DNA of 55,453 bases, taken from assembly GCA_938039295.1 (NCBI GenBank), contig CALHUY010000077.1:1-55453 (forward strand). The letters run 5' to 3'. Both the position numbers and the translations under genes were made by a program. How positions within the stretch are numbered: position 1 is the stretch's first letter; every line of letters starts with the position of its first letter. This document shows positions 27,317 to 36,524 of this stretch, one piece after another. The DNA comes from an uncultured Solobacterium sp. Its GTDB lineage: Bacteria; Bacillota_I; Bacilli_A; Erysipelotrichales; Erysipelotrichaceae. The notes under the pieces were generated by a model. It ran no database searches. It was not told the DNA's origin and was given only the letters and a program-made list of their open reading frames with translations.

Positions 27317-28263
27317 GAATGAACCTCCTTATTCCTTTTGAAACGATGGAAAAACGTCTGTAATTGTGGTGCATGTTTTACTAACATCATTAAAATTAAC
27401 ACAACAGAATACACAAGCATACGATAATCACTTACACTACGTAGCACTTCTGGAAGTAATGTAAGAACACTTGCAGAAACGATAGAGCCAAAGATATTGC
27501 CCATACCACCTAATACAACCATTATCAAGATTTCAATCGACTTATCTAATGTAAATACACTAGGTTGTAAGAAGCCCATGTAATGAGCATATAAAGCACC
27601 ACCTACTCCCGCAAAGAATGCAGAGTATAAGAAAGTGATAATTTTATACTTCTGCGTATTAATACCAGAAGATTCAGCCGCAATCTCATCCTCACGAATT
27701 GCAATGATAGATCGACCATGTCGAGAATGAATCAGAGACAACGATAAGAACACCGTAATTGCAGCTAAAGCAAATGCCCATGTGAAGGTTGTATTTTTTG
27801 TGATAGCGGAATAACCACCCGCACCACCCAATACTTTTAAGTTGATAAGTACATTACGTACAATCTCACCAAAGGCTAATGTAATAATTGCAAGATAGTC
27901 TCCACGTAAACGTAGGGTTGGTAAACAAACAAGAAGACCTAGAATCATCGCAACAATACCACCGATGAGAATCGCAATTGGAAATTCAATCATAGGTAAT
28001 AAACGCATTGACTTTGTGAATACTGCAGAAGCGTAGGCTCCCGCTGCCATAAAGCCCGCATGCCCTAACGCAAGTTCTCCAAGGAAACCTGCCGTCATAT
28101 TTAAAGAGACCGTTAAGATTACATTGATACAGATTGTAATCAAGATACCTTGCCAATAACTCTTTAATACACCAATACGCATTAATACCACGAGCAAGAT
28201 ATATCCTAGTGCAGTAATGCCAAATTCGAGTAGGAGTCTGTTTTTTAAATTGAGTTTTTTCAT
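27313..28263 (-). CDS. livM: branched-chain amino acid permease LivM
   Basis: About 316 residues with eight or more membrane helices. The pairs GHAGFMAAGAYASA and DYLAIITLAFGEIVRN, and the cytoplasmic loop motif REDEIAAESSGI, which contacts the ATPase, are typical of LivM. The ATG at 28263 is preferred to the GTG just upstream. It is 3 bases after livH. Confidence 0.95.
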   Translation of the reverse strand: MKKLNLKNRLLLEFGITALGYILLVVLMRIGVLKSYWQGILITICINVILTVSLNMTAGFLGELALGHAGFMAAGAYASAVFTKSMRLLPMIEFPIAILIGGIVAMILGLLVCLPTLRLRGDYLAIITLAFGEIVRNVLINLKVLGGAGGYSAITKNTTFTWAFALAAITVFLSLSLIHSRHGRSIIAIREDEIAAESSGINTQKYKIITFLYSAFFAGVGGALYAHYMGFLQPSVFTLDKSIEILIMVVLGGMGNIFGSIVSASVLTLLPEVLRSVSDYRMLVYSVVLILMMLVKHAPQLQTFFHRFKRNKEVHS

Positions 28264-28266
28264 CAC

Positions 28267-29142
28267 TTACACCTTCTCCTTTACATTCTTTCCTAGAATA
28301 CCCGCTGGTTTAAATACCAACATCAAAATCAAAATTGCAAATACAATCGTATCTGTTAACTGAGAGGAAATATATGCCTTGGTCATAGCTTCCACCATAC
28401 CAAGAATAAACGCACCAAGTACTGCACCTGGAATCGAACCAATTCCACCAAGTACCGCCGCAATGAATGCCTTAATACCAGGTAGAGAACCTAGGGTTGG
28501 ATTAATCATTGGATAACAATTTGCATATAGAATACCCGCGATTGCCGCAAGAGCACAACCAATCGCAAACGTTAAACTGATTGTAGTATCAACGTTAATT
28601 CCCATTAGCTTGGCAGCACCCTCATCTTCCGATACAGCACGCATTGCCTTACCCATCGTTGTCTTATTTACGAATAACGTTAATAAAATCATTAAAACTA
28701 CAGATACACTAAATGTAATATAGTAGTTTGCCTGAATTGAAATACCACCAAGATTTAATGCTGGTAAGGTAATAAATGCATGATATGGCTGTGGATTTGC
28801 ACCAAAAATCAATTGGAATGCATTCTGCAGTAGGTAACTAATACCAATCGCAGTAATCAATAATGAAATACGACTAGCCTTACGTAAAGGCTTATACGCA
28901 ACCTTCTCCATTACAACACCTAAAATAGCACATGCAACGATAGAGATAATGACCGCAAGCCACCATGGTAACCCAAACTTCATACTGATAAAACTAATAT
29001 ACGCACCGACCATGATGACATCGCCATGCGCGAAGTTAATTAACTTCGCGATACCGTATACCATCGTATATCCCAGCGCAATCAGTGCATAAATTGAGCC
29101 GATGTTTAATCCATTGATAAATTGCATAAAAAACTGATTCAT
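28267..29142 (-). CDS. livH: branched-chain amino acid permease LivH
   Basis: 291 residues, eight or so membrane helices. It shows the LivH hallmarks IALGYTMVYGIAKLINFAHGD near the N-terminus and the ATPase-contact loop AVSEDEGAAKLMGI. It is the first transporter gene after the livK-livH intergenic hairpin and is followed directly by livM. Confidence 0.95.
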   Translation of the reverse strand: MNQFFMQFINGLNIGSIYALIALGYTMVYGIAKLINFAHGDVIMVGAYISFISMKFGLPWWLAVIISIVACAILGVVMEKVAYKPLRKASRISLLITAIGISYLLQNAFQLIFGANPQPYHAFITLPALNLGGISIQANYYITFSVSVVLMILLTLFVNKTTMGKAMRAVSEDEGAAKLMGINVDTTISLTFAIGCALAAIAGILYANCYPMINPTLGSLPGIKAFIAAVLGGIGSIPGAVLGAFILGMVEAMTKAYISSQLTDTIVFAILILMLVFKPAGILGKNVKEKV

Positions 29143-29171
29143 GCATGTTCCTCCTTACCACAAATAACGAA

Positions 29172-29193
29172 ATAGGGAGTATTGCCTCCCTAT
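29172..29193 (-). terminator. hairpin between livK and livH (partial terminator)
   Basis: A perfect 8-bp stem ATAGGGAG/CTCCCTAT with a 6-base loop, 10 bases after the livK stop codon, followed on the minus strand by a weak T-rich stretch (TTTCGTTATTT). It probably reduces but does not stop read-through, keeping the binding protein in excess over the membrane complex. Confidence 0.65.
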
Positions 29194-29202
29194 CTCAAAT
29201 TT

Positions 29203-30378
29203 TTACTTCTTATAAGTTGTATATTGACCGTTCTTGATTTGAACGAATACTGGTTCCTTGATTGGATCACCATTGCTATCAAAGGAAATACTTCCTAAGA
29301 TTCCCTTGTAGTCTGTAGATGCAATGCCCTTTACAATATCACTAGCCTTAAGAGAACCAACCTTTTCGATTGTCTGTAATAGTAACATTGTTGAGTCATA
29401 TGCATTGATACCAAATGAGTTAATATCTGTACCGAACTTTTCCTTGTACTTCTTCATGATATCCTGAACACTCTCCATATCTGGTGAGTATTGGTTGATG
29501 AAGATAACACCTTCGATTGCGGAAGCATCGTTACCAGCTACACTAGTAGCTCCATCCCAACCATCAGCACCAACAATCTGTGCCTTAATGCCAAGATTTC
29601 TTGCCTGTTTTGCAATCTGTACATCCTTTTCATAATAGTTTGGAACGAACAATACATCGATATCAGAAGCCGCAATCTTTGTTAACTGGGAACTGAAGTC
29701 CTGATCAGCAGTTGAGAATGCTTCAGAAAGAACAACCTTTCCACCCTTACTTTCAAATTCAGCCTTGAATGCTTCTGCTACACCAGTTGAGTAATCATCA
29801 TCACTGTTATAAATCATAGCAGCCTTCTTTAAGCCTAATGTTTCATATGTAAAGTCAGCTACTTGCTTTGCCTGCTGAGGGTCTGTATAGCATGCGCGGA
29901 ATACGTTTGCACCACCTTCATCAGTAATATTCGCTGCAGTACCACTAGGTGTAATCATTGGAACACCAGTATCCTTACTCTGTACAGCAATCGCATAAGA
30001 TTCACCTGAAACTGTACCACCAATAATACCTGCAACCTTTGTATCTGTAACAAACTTGTTATAGATATTGATTGCCTGTGTCTGATCACCTTGAGAATCC
30101 TGTACATCTACCTTGATGTTTGTGCCATTTGCAGCGTTGTAATCTTCTACCGCAAGTTTCACTGCATTTGTAACAGCTAAACCATAGACTGCATAATCAC
30201 CTGTTGTTGGTCCTAATGTACCGATTGTATATGACTTCAAATCTCCAGCCGCAACATAATCAGAAGTTGTTTCTGTTGTTGTAGAATTACTAGATCCTTC
30301 AGACGCTTCACAAGCTGCTAGTGATACAGCCATCAGTGCCGCAAGTCCACCTTTGATTAATTTATTGAAATTCATCAT
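29203..30378 (-). CDS. livK: branched-chain amino acid substrate-binding lipoprotein
   Basis: About 391 residues. A signal peptide with lipobox (SLAAC) gives a lipid-anchored binding protein. The mature part is a type I periplasmic-binding fold of the Leu/Ile/Val family: IGTLGPTTGDYAVYGLA, DSQGDQTQAI, IIGGTVSGES, VPMITPSGTA and NSDDDYSTG. GAGGG lies 5 bases from the ATG at 30378; an ATG one codon later is equally possible. It is first in the operon, driven by the promoter at 30420-30448. Confidence 0.9.
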   Translation of the reverse strand: MMNFNKLIKGGLAALMAVSLAACEASEGSSNSTTTETTSDYVAAGDLKSYTIGTLGPTTGDYAVYGLAVTNAVKLAVEDYNAANGTNIKVDVQDSQGDQTQAINIYNKFVTDTKVAGIIGGTVSGESYAIAVQSKDTGVPMITPSGTAANITDEGGANVFRACYTDPQQAKQVADFTYETLGLKKAAMIYNSDDDYSTGVAEAFKAEFESKGGKVVLSEAFSTADQDFSSQLTKIAASDIDVLFVPNYYEKDVQIAKQARNLGIKAQIVGADGWDGATSVAGNDASAIEGVIFINQYSPDMESVQDIMKKYKEKFGTDINSFGINAYDSTMLLLQTIEKVGSLKASDIVKGIASTDYKGILGSISFDSNGDPIKEPVFVQIKNGQYTTYKK

Positions 30379-30419
30379 TTCCACCCTCGTTTCTAATCTC
30401 TTTTATTTAAGATGTTCTT

Positions 30420-30448
30420 ATTATATTGATGTCAAAATCATAAATCAA
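30420..30448 (-). promoter_or_regulatory. promoter of the liv operon
   Basis: Minus strand: -35 TTGATT (30443-30448), exact 17-base spacer, -10 TATAAT (30420-30425). The predicted start near 30413 gives a leader of about 35 bases before livK. No T-box or other long leader RNA fits in this space. Confidence 0.7.
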
Positions 30449-30609
30449 CCATTATAAACAGATTTTTACACATTTCTTTCACATTTGATGTAAATTTCTT
30501 TCAAAAATACAGATTATTTTTTCAATGTATAAAATTTACTCAAATTCACAAACCAATCATTTGTTTGCATTTAACACCATACATACAATACACGTAGGAG
30601 GATAACGCA

Positions 30610-31463
30610 ATGCACGACACATGGAACCCATGGCACGGGTGTAAGAAAATTAGTGAAGGATGCACAAACTGCTAGATGTATTTTCTCGATCAAATGCGTG
30701 CTCAAGATGGCTTACTCATCCACTTAACAAATAATATGAAAAAACCCTTAGCGAAAAATCGCAAGGGTGAATATAAGATTAAAAGCGGTGAACTCATACG
30801 TGTATGTATGACCTCGGATTTCTTCCTAGAAGAAGCAGATGCTTGGCGCACACAAGTTTGGGATATCATGCGTATCCGCAGTGATATAAAATTCTTCCTA
30901 CTAACCAAACGACCAGAACGTATACTCTCCTGTTTACCATCTGATTGGGGTGATTGATGGGAAAATATCATAATCAATGTTACAGCTGAAAACCAAAAGC
31001 GTGCAGATGAACGTATCCCTATCTTATTAGATTTACCCTTTAAACATAAAGGGATTATGTGTGCCCCGCTCTTATCAGAGATACACATTGAGCAATACCT
31101 ATCCGAAAAATCAAACAAATCATCGTCGGTGGAGAAAACTATAACAGCAGTTGACCTTACATTTACGAGTGGGTTAAAAGCCTATATCACCAAGCTATCA
31201 AACACGATATTACCTTTGCATTTATTGAAACAGGAACATACTTTGTAAAAGATGGTAAAACGTATCACATCCCATCCAAAACTATTCAATCTAAACAAGT
31301 ATTTCGTTCTGGTTTACAACACCAAGGAAGAAAACCCAACTACATACTTGTCGACCAATTTAAAAACCACATACCTGAGGAACAGAGATACCAACATCAA
31401 TTTGATATCGACTGTACAGAATGTGGTTCTAAACTCATATGCAATGGAAATGAACTAGGATAA
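30610..31463 (+). pseudogene. DUF5131 family protein, inactivated
   Basis: Conceptual translation gives a nearly full-length DUF5131 (phage Gp37/Gp68-like) protein: HDTWNPWHGC, CMTSDFFLEEADAW, FFLLTKRPERI, TAENQ, CAPL, GGENY, AFIETGTYFVKDGK and CTECGSKLICNG. It is broken by TAG at 30673-30675 (where Tyr is expected), TGA at 30955-30957 (Gly expected), a -1 type frameshift near 31099-31102, and TGA at 31153-31155 (Arg expected). AGGAGG before the ATG and the overall similarity remain, so the decay looks recent. Its end overlaps the convergent ABC permease gene by 9 bases. Family members have a radical-SAM-like cysteine layout but no settled function. Confidence 0.85.
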
Positions 31464-32978
31464 TGTACGAATTCTACTTAAAAGCAAAAATAGAATCACA
31501 CTTACAATTACTAGAATACCCGCTACCAAATACATTGCGAAATAAAGATTTATGACTAAACCAGTTGAAAGTAGTATCGGTAATCCAACCATAAATAAAC
31601 TAGTCAACATCGTTAAGCCAACCTGTAAATTTTGCTTAATTGGAACAACTTCGTTGTCCCAACTATAATTCGCAAATCGATAGTCTAGCGCAAATCCCAA
31701 GATTGCAGTAAAGAAAGAATATACTAATGGAATAAGTAGTACCGCAATCATCTGTTCGACTGATAGCGGAAATCGTAAGAATACTGCGATGCTTGCGCAA
31801 ACATATCCTATTAGATGTAAAGATAATGTTACCGATATCTTACTAAATATAATATCTTTCATCTTGATTGGAGCAGTTTGAATAATCCATAAATTCTTCC
31901 CTTCTAATGATAAGGAAGAAGCTGAAGGGAATGTGAATGCCAGCATCCCTGCAATCACAAGCGGAATATAATCCATCACATTTGCAGGGATTTGCGACAC
32001 TTTCAACATAGAAAACAGCATTGTTGGTGGCACAAACACCAACAATACACTCCCTATTACTAACATAATGACACCAAACCCCTGATTGATTACTGCTAAA
32101 TACGAGCCAAAGAAACGTTGCACTTCTTTTTGATATAACGCATGGAATACTGAATGATGCTTAAAAGTTGCATCATGGTATATAACTCTACGTTTTGTGG
32201 AAAGCTTATGCAAAACTTCATATTTCCATGTAAGCATATAGAAGATTAATGCAGAAACGACGATTGATATGCATGCATATAATAGGTTAGACTTCAAAAA
32301 GATCAAAGATAGTGGGTATATCTGTATCATTTGTAATCCTGTCATAGTAGATAAACCGCCGGCACTTTGAAGCAGAAAGATTCCTACCATCAAACCAATA
32401 AACAATAAAACAGATAATAGTACTTTTAATACTGTTGTATGTTTAGCAAAAGATGCTACATAAAGAATGCCCACACTAAAGATAATTGCAATTCCTATCG
32501 GTATTATCGGAACAAACACAAGAGAGAGAATACCGAATGCAAGCTGTAAGTATGCATGTGTAATAAGTACATGTACCACCATACCTGGCAACATCATTCC
32601 ACAGGTGAAACAAAACGCAAAGATATAAACAATCAATAGTTTACTTGCGATAATATCTCTTTTAGAAACTGGCAGTGACTGCAACATGTCATAATCATTA
32701 CCCTCAAACAATAATGCATTCAACGTAAACAATAATAATGTTATTAAGGCGACACTCGTTAGCGACAACAAGCTTGCATACACATATTCCACAAGTCCTG
32801 CATGTATCAAGTTCATTGTTGTTGTGACAGAAAATGCCCCAATATTTATTGCCATATAGACAATAAAAACAACGAATAATACAGCTATATTACGTTTTTG
32901 TTTATTGTTTCCGCAAAAATCATTTATGGGTAGTGTATTTAAGAGTTTTGCTTTTGATAAATGAATGATTTGATTCAT
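31455..32978 (-). CDS. ABC transporter permease, EcsB-like
   Basis: About 507 residues with ten to twelve predicted membrane helices and no large soluble domain. The sequence FEGNDYDMLQSLPVSKRDIIASKLL near residue 90, with an equivalent repeat (SLEGKNLWIIQTAPIKMKDIIFSKI) near residue 365, is the cytoplasmic coupling segment of large exporter permeases such as EcsB and related ABC-2 proteins. GGAGGTGG precedes the ATG at 32978, whose A is shared with the stop codon of the ATPase gene. Substrate unknown. Confidence 0.75.
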   Translation of the reverse strand: MNQIIHLSKAKLLNTLPINDFCGNNKQKRNIAVLFVVFIVYMAINIGAFSVTTTMNLIHAGLVEYVYASLLSLTSVALITLLLFTLNALLFEGNDYDMLQSLPVSKRDIIASKLLIVYIFAFCFTCGMMLPGMVVHVLITHAYLQLAFGILSLVFVPIIPIGIAIIFSVGILYVASFAKHTTVLKVLLSVLLFIGLMVGIFLLQSAGGLSTMTGLQMIQIYPLSLIFLKSNLLYACISIVVSALIFYMLTWKYEVLHKLSTKRRVIYHDATFKHHSVFHALYQKEVQRFFGSYLAVINQGFGVIMLVIGSVLLVFVPPTMLFSMLKVSQIPANVMDYIPLVIAGMLAFTFPSASSLSLEGKNLWIIQTAPIKMKDIIFSKISVTLSLHLIGYVCASIAVFLRFPLSVEQMIAVLLIPLVYSFFTAILGFALDYRFANYSWDNEVVPIKQNLQVGLTMLTSLFMVGLPILLSTGLVINLYFAMYLVAGILVIVSVILFLLLSRIRTLS

Positions 32979-33682
32979 TATGCATCCACCTCCATAAAGA
33001 ACTCTTCTAATGACTTTGTTCCCTTTACAGTATCCGTATTGCCACATGTAACAAGTTTTCCTTTATGGATAATAGCAATTTTATTACAGAGTTTCTCTGC
33101 TACATCTAAAACATGAGTTGAGAAGAAAATTGTACATCCTTTCTGCGTCATTTCTTTCATAATATTCTTGAGTTCAAATGTAGCTTTTGGATCCAACCCT
33201 ACAAATGGTTCATCTAAGATTAATATCTTCGGTTCATGTATAAGAGCCGCAATAATTGCAGTACGCTGTTTCATCCCATGTGAATATGAAGAAATCATAT
33301 TTCCCAGGGAATCTGTCATTTCGAAAAGATTCCCATATGTTTGTATGCGATTTTTTCTATCTTCAGAAGACACATGATACAAATCAGCGATAAAGTTAAT
33401 GAATTGATACCCCGTTAAATGCTCATATAAATCAGGATTATCTGGTATATATGCCACTTGTTGTTTACATAAGATTGGCTCACTTTGAATAGAATGACCA
33501 TTTATTAAAATTTCACCTTCATCAAAACCATGAATTCCAACGATTGCTTTTATGGTAGAAGTTTTCCCTGCACCATTAGCCCCAATAAAACCATAGATAT
33601 CTCCATCAGAAACAGACAAAGATAAGTGCTCTACAGCAACTTTCCCATCATACTTCTTCGTTAAATTTTTAATTTCAATCAT
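32978..33682 (-). CDS. ABC transporter ATPase, EcsA-like
   Basis: 234 residues. Walker A GANGAGKTS, signature region YSHGMKQRTAI (a His replacing the usual Gly of the LSGGQ motif, common in EcsA-like proteins), Walker B ILILDEPFVGLDP and STHVL. It pairs with the downstream permease. The start overlaps the MerR gene stop by 4 bases (ATGA), so the regulator and transporter are made together. Confidence 0.9.
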   Translation of the reverse strand: MIEIKNLTKKYDGKVAVEHLSLSVSDGDIYGFIGANGAGKTSTIKAIVGIHGFDEGEILINGHSIQSEPILCKQQVAYIPDNPDLYEHLTGYQFINFIADLYHVSSEDRKNRIQTYGNLFEMTDSLGNMISSYSHGMKQRTAIIAALIHEPKILILDEPFVGLDPKATFELKNIMKEMTQKGCTIFFSTHVLDVAEKLCNKIAIIHKGKLVTCGNTDTVKGTKSLEEFFMEVDA

Positions 33683-34431
33683 AAGTCTTCCTCCCGTAAG
33701 GTTTCTACACAGAACACTTTTTTATTACAACATGGACACGTCAACCTTCTAGTATGATACGTGTGTCTCGCCCATAAAACCTCTTTTCCATTTGGCCTAA
33801 AAACGGTATGACATTCCGGACAGATATAGGCAACAATATTCATATATTTTTTGAATAAAATTGATCCAAAAATAATTATCAATACCTCAACAACAAGATA
33901 TATCCACCACTTTCCACTAAATAGCGAATACATAAAAGATGCACCTTGTATGATTCCAACCATAATTCCAATAATGAAAAGCTGTATCCGGTAATGTTTC
34001 AATCGTTCTTTCCGTTTCAAAATATACGCAATATTGGGCATTGATGCTGGTGTTATCACTGGTAGCGCCTTTAATTGTTCACGAAAAGATTTCGCATCTT
34101 GAAGTTTTATTTTTTGTTCCTCAACTTCTTTCTCTATCGCAAATATACGTTCATCAATTAAAGCCTTAATTATATTCTCACCATTGTCTTGCTGATAAAT
34201 ACTGGCAATATCATCAATAGATAATCCTAGAGAACGCAAATAAATTAATAATCTTAATTTTTCTACATCTTCGGAAGTATACATGCGTCTACCACCTTCG
34301 CTTAGTTCAGTAGGAATTAGTAATCCACGTTGGTCATAATATTGAACAGTACGAACTGTAATACCGCATAATTTCGCAATCTCACCTGTCGAATACATCT
34401 TAAGTTTATTTCTTTCGATAGTATCACACAT
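33679..34431 (-). CDS. membrane-anchored MerR regulator with C-terminal zinc ribbon
   Basis: About 250 residues in four parts. Residues about 13-80 are a MerR winged helix (STGEIAKLCGITVRTVQYYDQRGLL). Then comes a dimerising coiled coil (about 90-130), two membrane helices (about 150-170 and 175-195), and a C-terminal zinc ribbon with CPEC and CPCC pairs. It would bind DNA from the membrane and probably controls its own operon with the ABC transporter, through the promoter at 34450-34480. The GTGATATG start region has GAGGTGAG upstream; longer in-frame starts lack one. What the zinc ribbon senses is unknown. Confidence 0.85.
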   Translation of the reverse strand: MCDTIERNKLKMYSTGEIAKLCGITVRTVQYYDQRGLLIPTELSEGGRRMYTSEDVEKLRLLIYLRSLGLSIDDIASIYQQDNGENIIKALIDERIFAIEKEVEEQKIKLQDAKSFREQLKALPVITPASMPNIAYILKRKERLKHYRIQLFIIGIMVGIIQGASFMYSLFSGKWWIYLVVEVLIIIFGSILFKKYMNIVAYICPECHTVFRPNGKEVLWARHTYHTRRLTCPCCNKKVFCVETLREEDL

Positions 34432-34449
34432 ATCACTCACCTCATAATA

Positions 34450-34480
34450 ATGATAGTTTATCACGCAACGTCACAAGCAA
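34450..34480 (-). promoter_or_regulatory. MerR-type promoter of the merR-ABC operon
   Basis: Minus strand: -35 TTGCTT (34475-34480), 19-base spacer, -10 TATCAT (34450-34455). A 19-base spacer is the hallmark of promoters activated by DNA-twisting MerR proteins. An imperfect dyad, TGACG-TTG-CGTGA, lies inside the spacer. Autoregulation is an inference. Confidence 0.5.
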
Positions 34481-34549
34481 GTCATTTTTAATTTTTTCTG
34501 TAAAATTGCGAAAAAAAGTCAAACGAAAGAAATTTATCTTAAAAACCTC

Positions 34550-34578
34550 TTGCAAAGATAAAATTTAAATTATATAAT
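34550..34578 (+). promoter_or_regulatory. promoter of tRNA-Lys
   Basis: -35 TTGCAA (34550-34555), 17-base spacer, -10 TATAAT (34573-34578); the tRNA begins about 14 bases after the predicted start site. Confidence 0.75.
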
Positions 34579-34598
34579 CATAAAGCATTAAGCGAGAT

Positions 34599-34674
34599 GG
34601 TTTCTTAGCTCAGTTGGTAGAGCAACTGACTCTTAATCAGTGGGTCGAGGGTTCGAGCCCCTCAGAGACCACCA
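34599..34674 (+). tRNA. tRNA-Lys (anticodon CUU)
   Basis: A complete 76-base cloverleaf: acceptor stem GGTTTCT/AGAGACC (one G-U pair), D-arm TAGCTCAGTTGGTAGAGCA, anticodon stem ACTGA/TCAGT with loop CTCTTAA, so anticodon CTT reads AAG. The T-arm carries GGTTCGA, and CCA is encoded. It stands alone with its own promoter and terminator, opposite in strand to its neighbours. Confidence 0.97.
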
Positions 34675-34677
34675 TAA

Positions 34678-34716
34678 ACAAAAGGGAAGTTCCGAAAGGT
34701 TCTTCCCTTTTTTTAT
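34678..34716 (+). terminator. terminator after tRNA-Lys, possibly bidirectional
   Basis: AAAGGGAAG (34681-34689) pairs with CTTCCCTTT (34702-34710), followed by TTTTTATT on the plus strand. Read on the minus strand it also lies 13 bases after the MATE gene stop, with a weaker T-stretch. Confidence 0.85.
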
Positions 34717-34728
34717 TCTATTTCTTAT

Positions 34729-36093
34729 TTATTTCATCAATATAGCAGCGTTAGCTTCATTGTGAATCTGTTCTGAGATATCACGCATTGTGATAATCGT
34801 TACTGGGATTAGATAGAGTACCGCACCAAGCCACGCACTTTGATCTGCCCATGTAATCGCATTGTATCCAAAGTCAGCCACTAAGAACACACAGACAGCT
34901 GTACGACAAATCATCTCAACAACACCACAATAAATTGCACGCATCGCATATCCTAATCCTTGAATACTCATACGCACAACATTCAAGATACCTAATAACC
35001 ACCAAGCATATCCCATTCTTCTTAGATATAAATCTGCCGCAGCTAATACTGTTTCATCACCTGTAATAAATAAAGTACTGAGTACTTTACCAAATAAAAT
35101 CATAAAGATTCCCGCTAGTACTCCATATGTGACACCAACATAGGTACCCTTTCGCAAACCTTCTTTGATACGATCTTCTTTCTTTGCGCCGTAGTTTTGT
35201 GAGACAAAGGTAGAAACAGCAGTAGCTAAAGCATCAAATGGGCATAATAAGAACTGCTTAATCTTAACAGCAGCAGTAAAGGCAGAAACATACACTGTTC
35301 CTAGAGAGTTATTTGCCGATTGCATAATCATTGAACCGATGGCTGTGATTGAATATTGTAAACCCATCGGAATTCCCATTATCAATAGTCGTTTTGATAG
35401 TTCTGGATCGAACTTTCTTTCTTCTGAATGAATATGCAAGATTGGAAATTTCATCACAATTAAAATCAAGCATAGAACAGCTGATACAGCTTGTGAGAAT
35501 ACAGTCGCAATCGCTGCTCCTGCAACACCCCACTTCAAGTTAATAATACAGAAGATATCCAAAAAGATATTCAATACAGCAGAAATTGCTAGGAAGATAA
35601 ATGGTGTTTTAGAGTCGCCGATTGCTCGTAAGATACTCGATAAATAGTTATATAAAAGTGTAAATGGTATGCCAATAAAAATAACAATAATATAGTTGTA
35701 TGTGTCCTGATAGATTTCAGCTGGTACTCGCAATAAATCCAAGATTAATGGACAAAAGAAACAAGTTGCTGCAGTTAAAATCACCGCAATAATAAATGTC
35801 CAAATACAACCTTGAAATTCAAATCTCTGCATTCCCTTTGAATCATTTGCGCCAAAGCGTTGGGCAATCGGTACCGCAAACCCTGCCATTGTACCAATAC
35901 AAAATCCCAATACCAAAAACTGGACACTGCTAGTTGCACCAACAGCCGCTAACGCTTCTGAGCCTAGTGTTTGTCCTACAATTGCGGCATCTGCCACATT
36001 ATATGTTTGTTGGAATAGATTTCCTAATAAGAGTGGAATCGCAAATTGTAATATCAGTTTTAAAGGGTTTCCCTCTACCATACTTTTTCTCAT
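34729..36093 (-). CDS. MATE family efflux transporter
   Basis: About 454 residues with twelve membrane helices. It has the MatE repeats: ILQFAIPLLLGNLFQQTYNVADAAIVGQ at the N-terminus and the equivalent LLIMGIPMGLQYSITAIGSMIMQ near residue 235. MATE proteins export cationic drugs or metabolites using sodium or proton gradients. The substrate here is not known. The ATG at 36093 follows a G-rich Shine-Dalgarno tract (eight G in a row); the GTG just before it is less likely. Single-gene unit, downstream of the hypA terminator. Confidence 0.9.
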   Translation of the reverse strand: MRKSMVEGNPLKLILQFAIPLLLGNLFQQTYNVADAAIVGQTLGSEALAAVGATSSVQFLVLGFCIGTMAGFAVPIAQRFGANDSKGMQRFEFQGCIWTFIIAVILTAATCFFCPLILDLLRVPAEIYQDTYNYIIVIFIGIPFTLLYNYLSSILRAIGDSKTPFIFLAISAVLNIFLDIFCIINLKWGVAGAAIATVFSQAVSAVLCLILIVMKFPILHIHSEERKFDPELSKRLLIMGIPMGLQYSITAIGSMIMQSANNSLGTVYVSAFTAAVKIKQFLLCPFDALATAVSTFVSQNYGAKKEDRIKEGLRKGTYVGVTYGVLAGIFMILFGKVLSTLFITGDETVLAAADLYLRRMGYAWWLLGILNVVRMSIQGLGYAMRAIYCGVVEMICRTAVCVFLVADFGYNAITWADQSAWLGAVLYLIPVTIITMRDISEQIHNEANAAILMK

Positions 36094-36143
36094 CACGTAT
36101 CCCCCCCCTTCAAAGAATATCGTTCATTATATAACAATTCATC

Positions 36144-36180
36144 TAAAAAAGAAGAGTAGATTTTGATTTTCTACTCTTCT
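36144..36180 (-). terminator. terminator of the hyp operon
   Basis: A perfect stem AGAAGAGTAG/CTACTCTTCT, whose upstream arm includes the hypA stop codon, is followed on the minus strand by TTTTTTAGAT. Confidence 0.9.
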
Positions 36181-36524
36181 GTTTCTGCTTCAACTTCTTT
36201 AATAACGCATTCATCACCTTTTACAAGGTATGTCTCTTCACTACCGCAGTATGGGCATATTCTTCCGTATTTTACTGTCTCATATTCTTGTTTACACGAT
36301 TCACAAAATGTCACGGCAGGAATTGTCTCAAGTTTTAATTCACACTCTAGTAATAGAGGATATTTTACTTTGAAATAATTCCAGCAATCTACGAAGTAAT
36401 CCGTCATAATACCCGATACTTCGCCAACCTCGAGGGTTACGGAACCATATTTTGTGACCTTATTTTCCTCTGCCATTTCGCTTAGAGATTTTGCAAGGTG
36501 TGTAACAATTCCCATCTCATGCAT
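36171..36524 (-). CDS. hypA: hydrogenase/nickel maturation protein HypA
   Basis: About 117 residues. HypA proteins need their N-terminal Met-His-Glu for nickel binding, so the start is the ATG at 36524, giving MHEMGIV; the ATG three codons upstream would bury it. A zinc site of two CxxC pairs (CESC and CPYC) follows in the C-terminal half. It hands nickel to an enzyme precursor together with HypB. The start overlaps the flavoprotein gene by 8 bases. A nickel enzyme is not present in this window. Confidence 0.9.
   Translation of the reverse strand: MHEMGIVTHLAKSLSEMAEENKVTKYGSVTLEVGEVSGIMTDYFVDCWNYFKVKYPLLLECELKLETIPAVTFCESCKQEYETVKYGRICPYCGSEETYLVKGDECVIKEVEAETEE

Noticed and set aside
30379..30420. 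T-box or other amino acid riboswitch before livK
   Set aside because: The predicted leader is only about 35 bases, too short for a T-box or known riboswitch.
30673..31155. Stop codon reassignment (UGA or UAG read as an amino acid) to explain the DUF5131 interruptions
   Set aside because: Both TAG and TGA occur, replacing three different residues, and a frameshift is also present; other genes in the window use TGA and TAG as normal stops.
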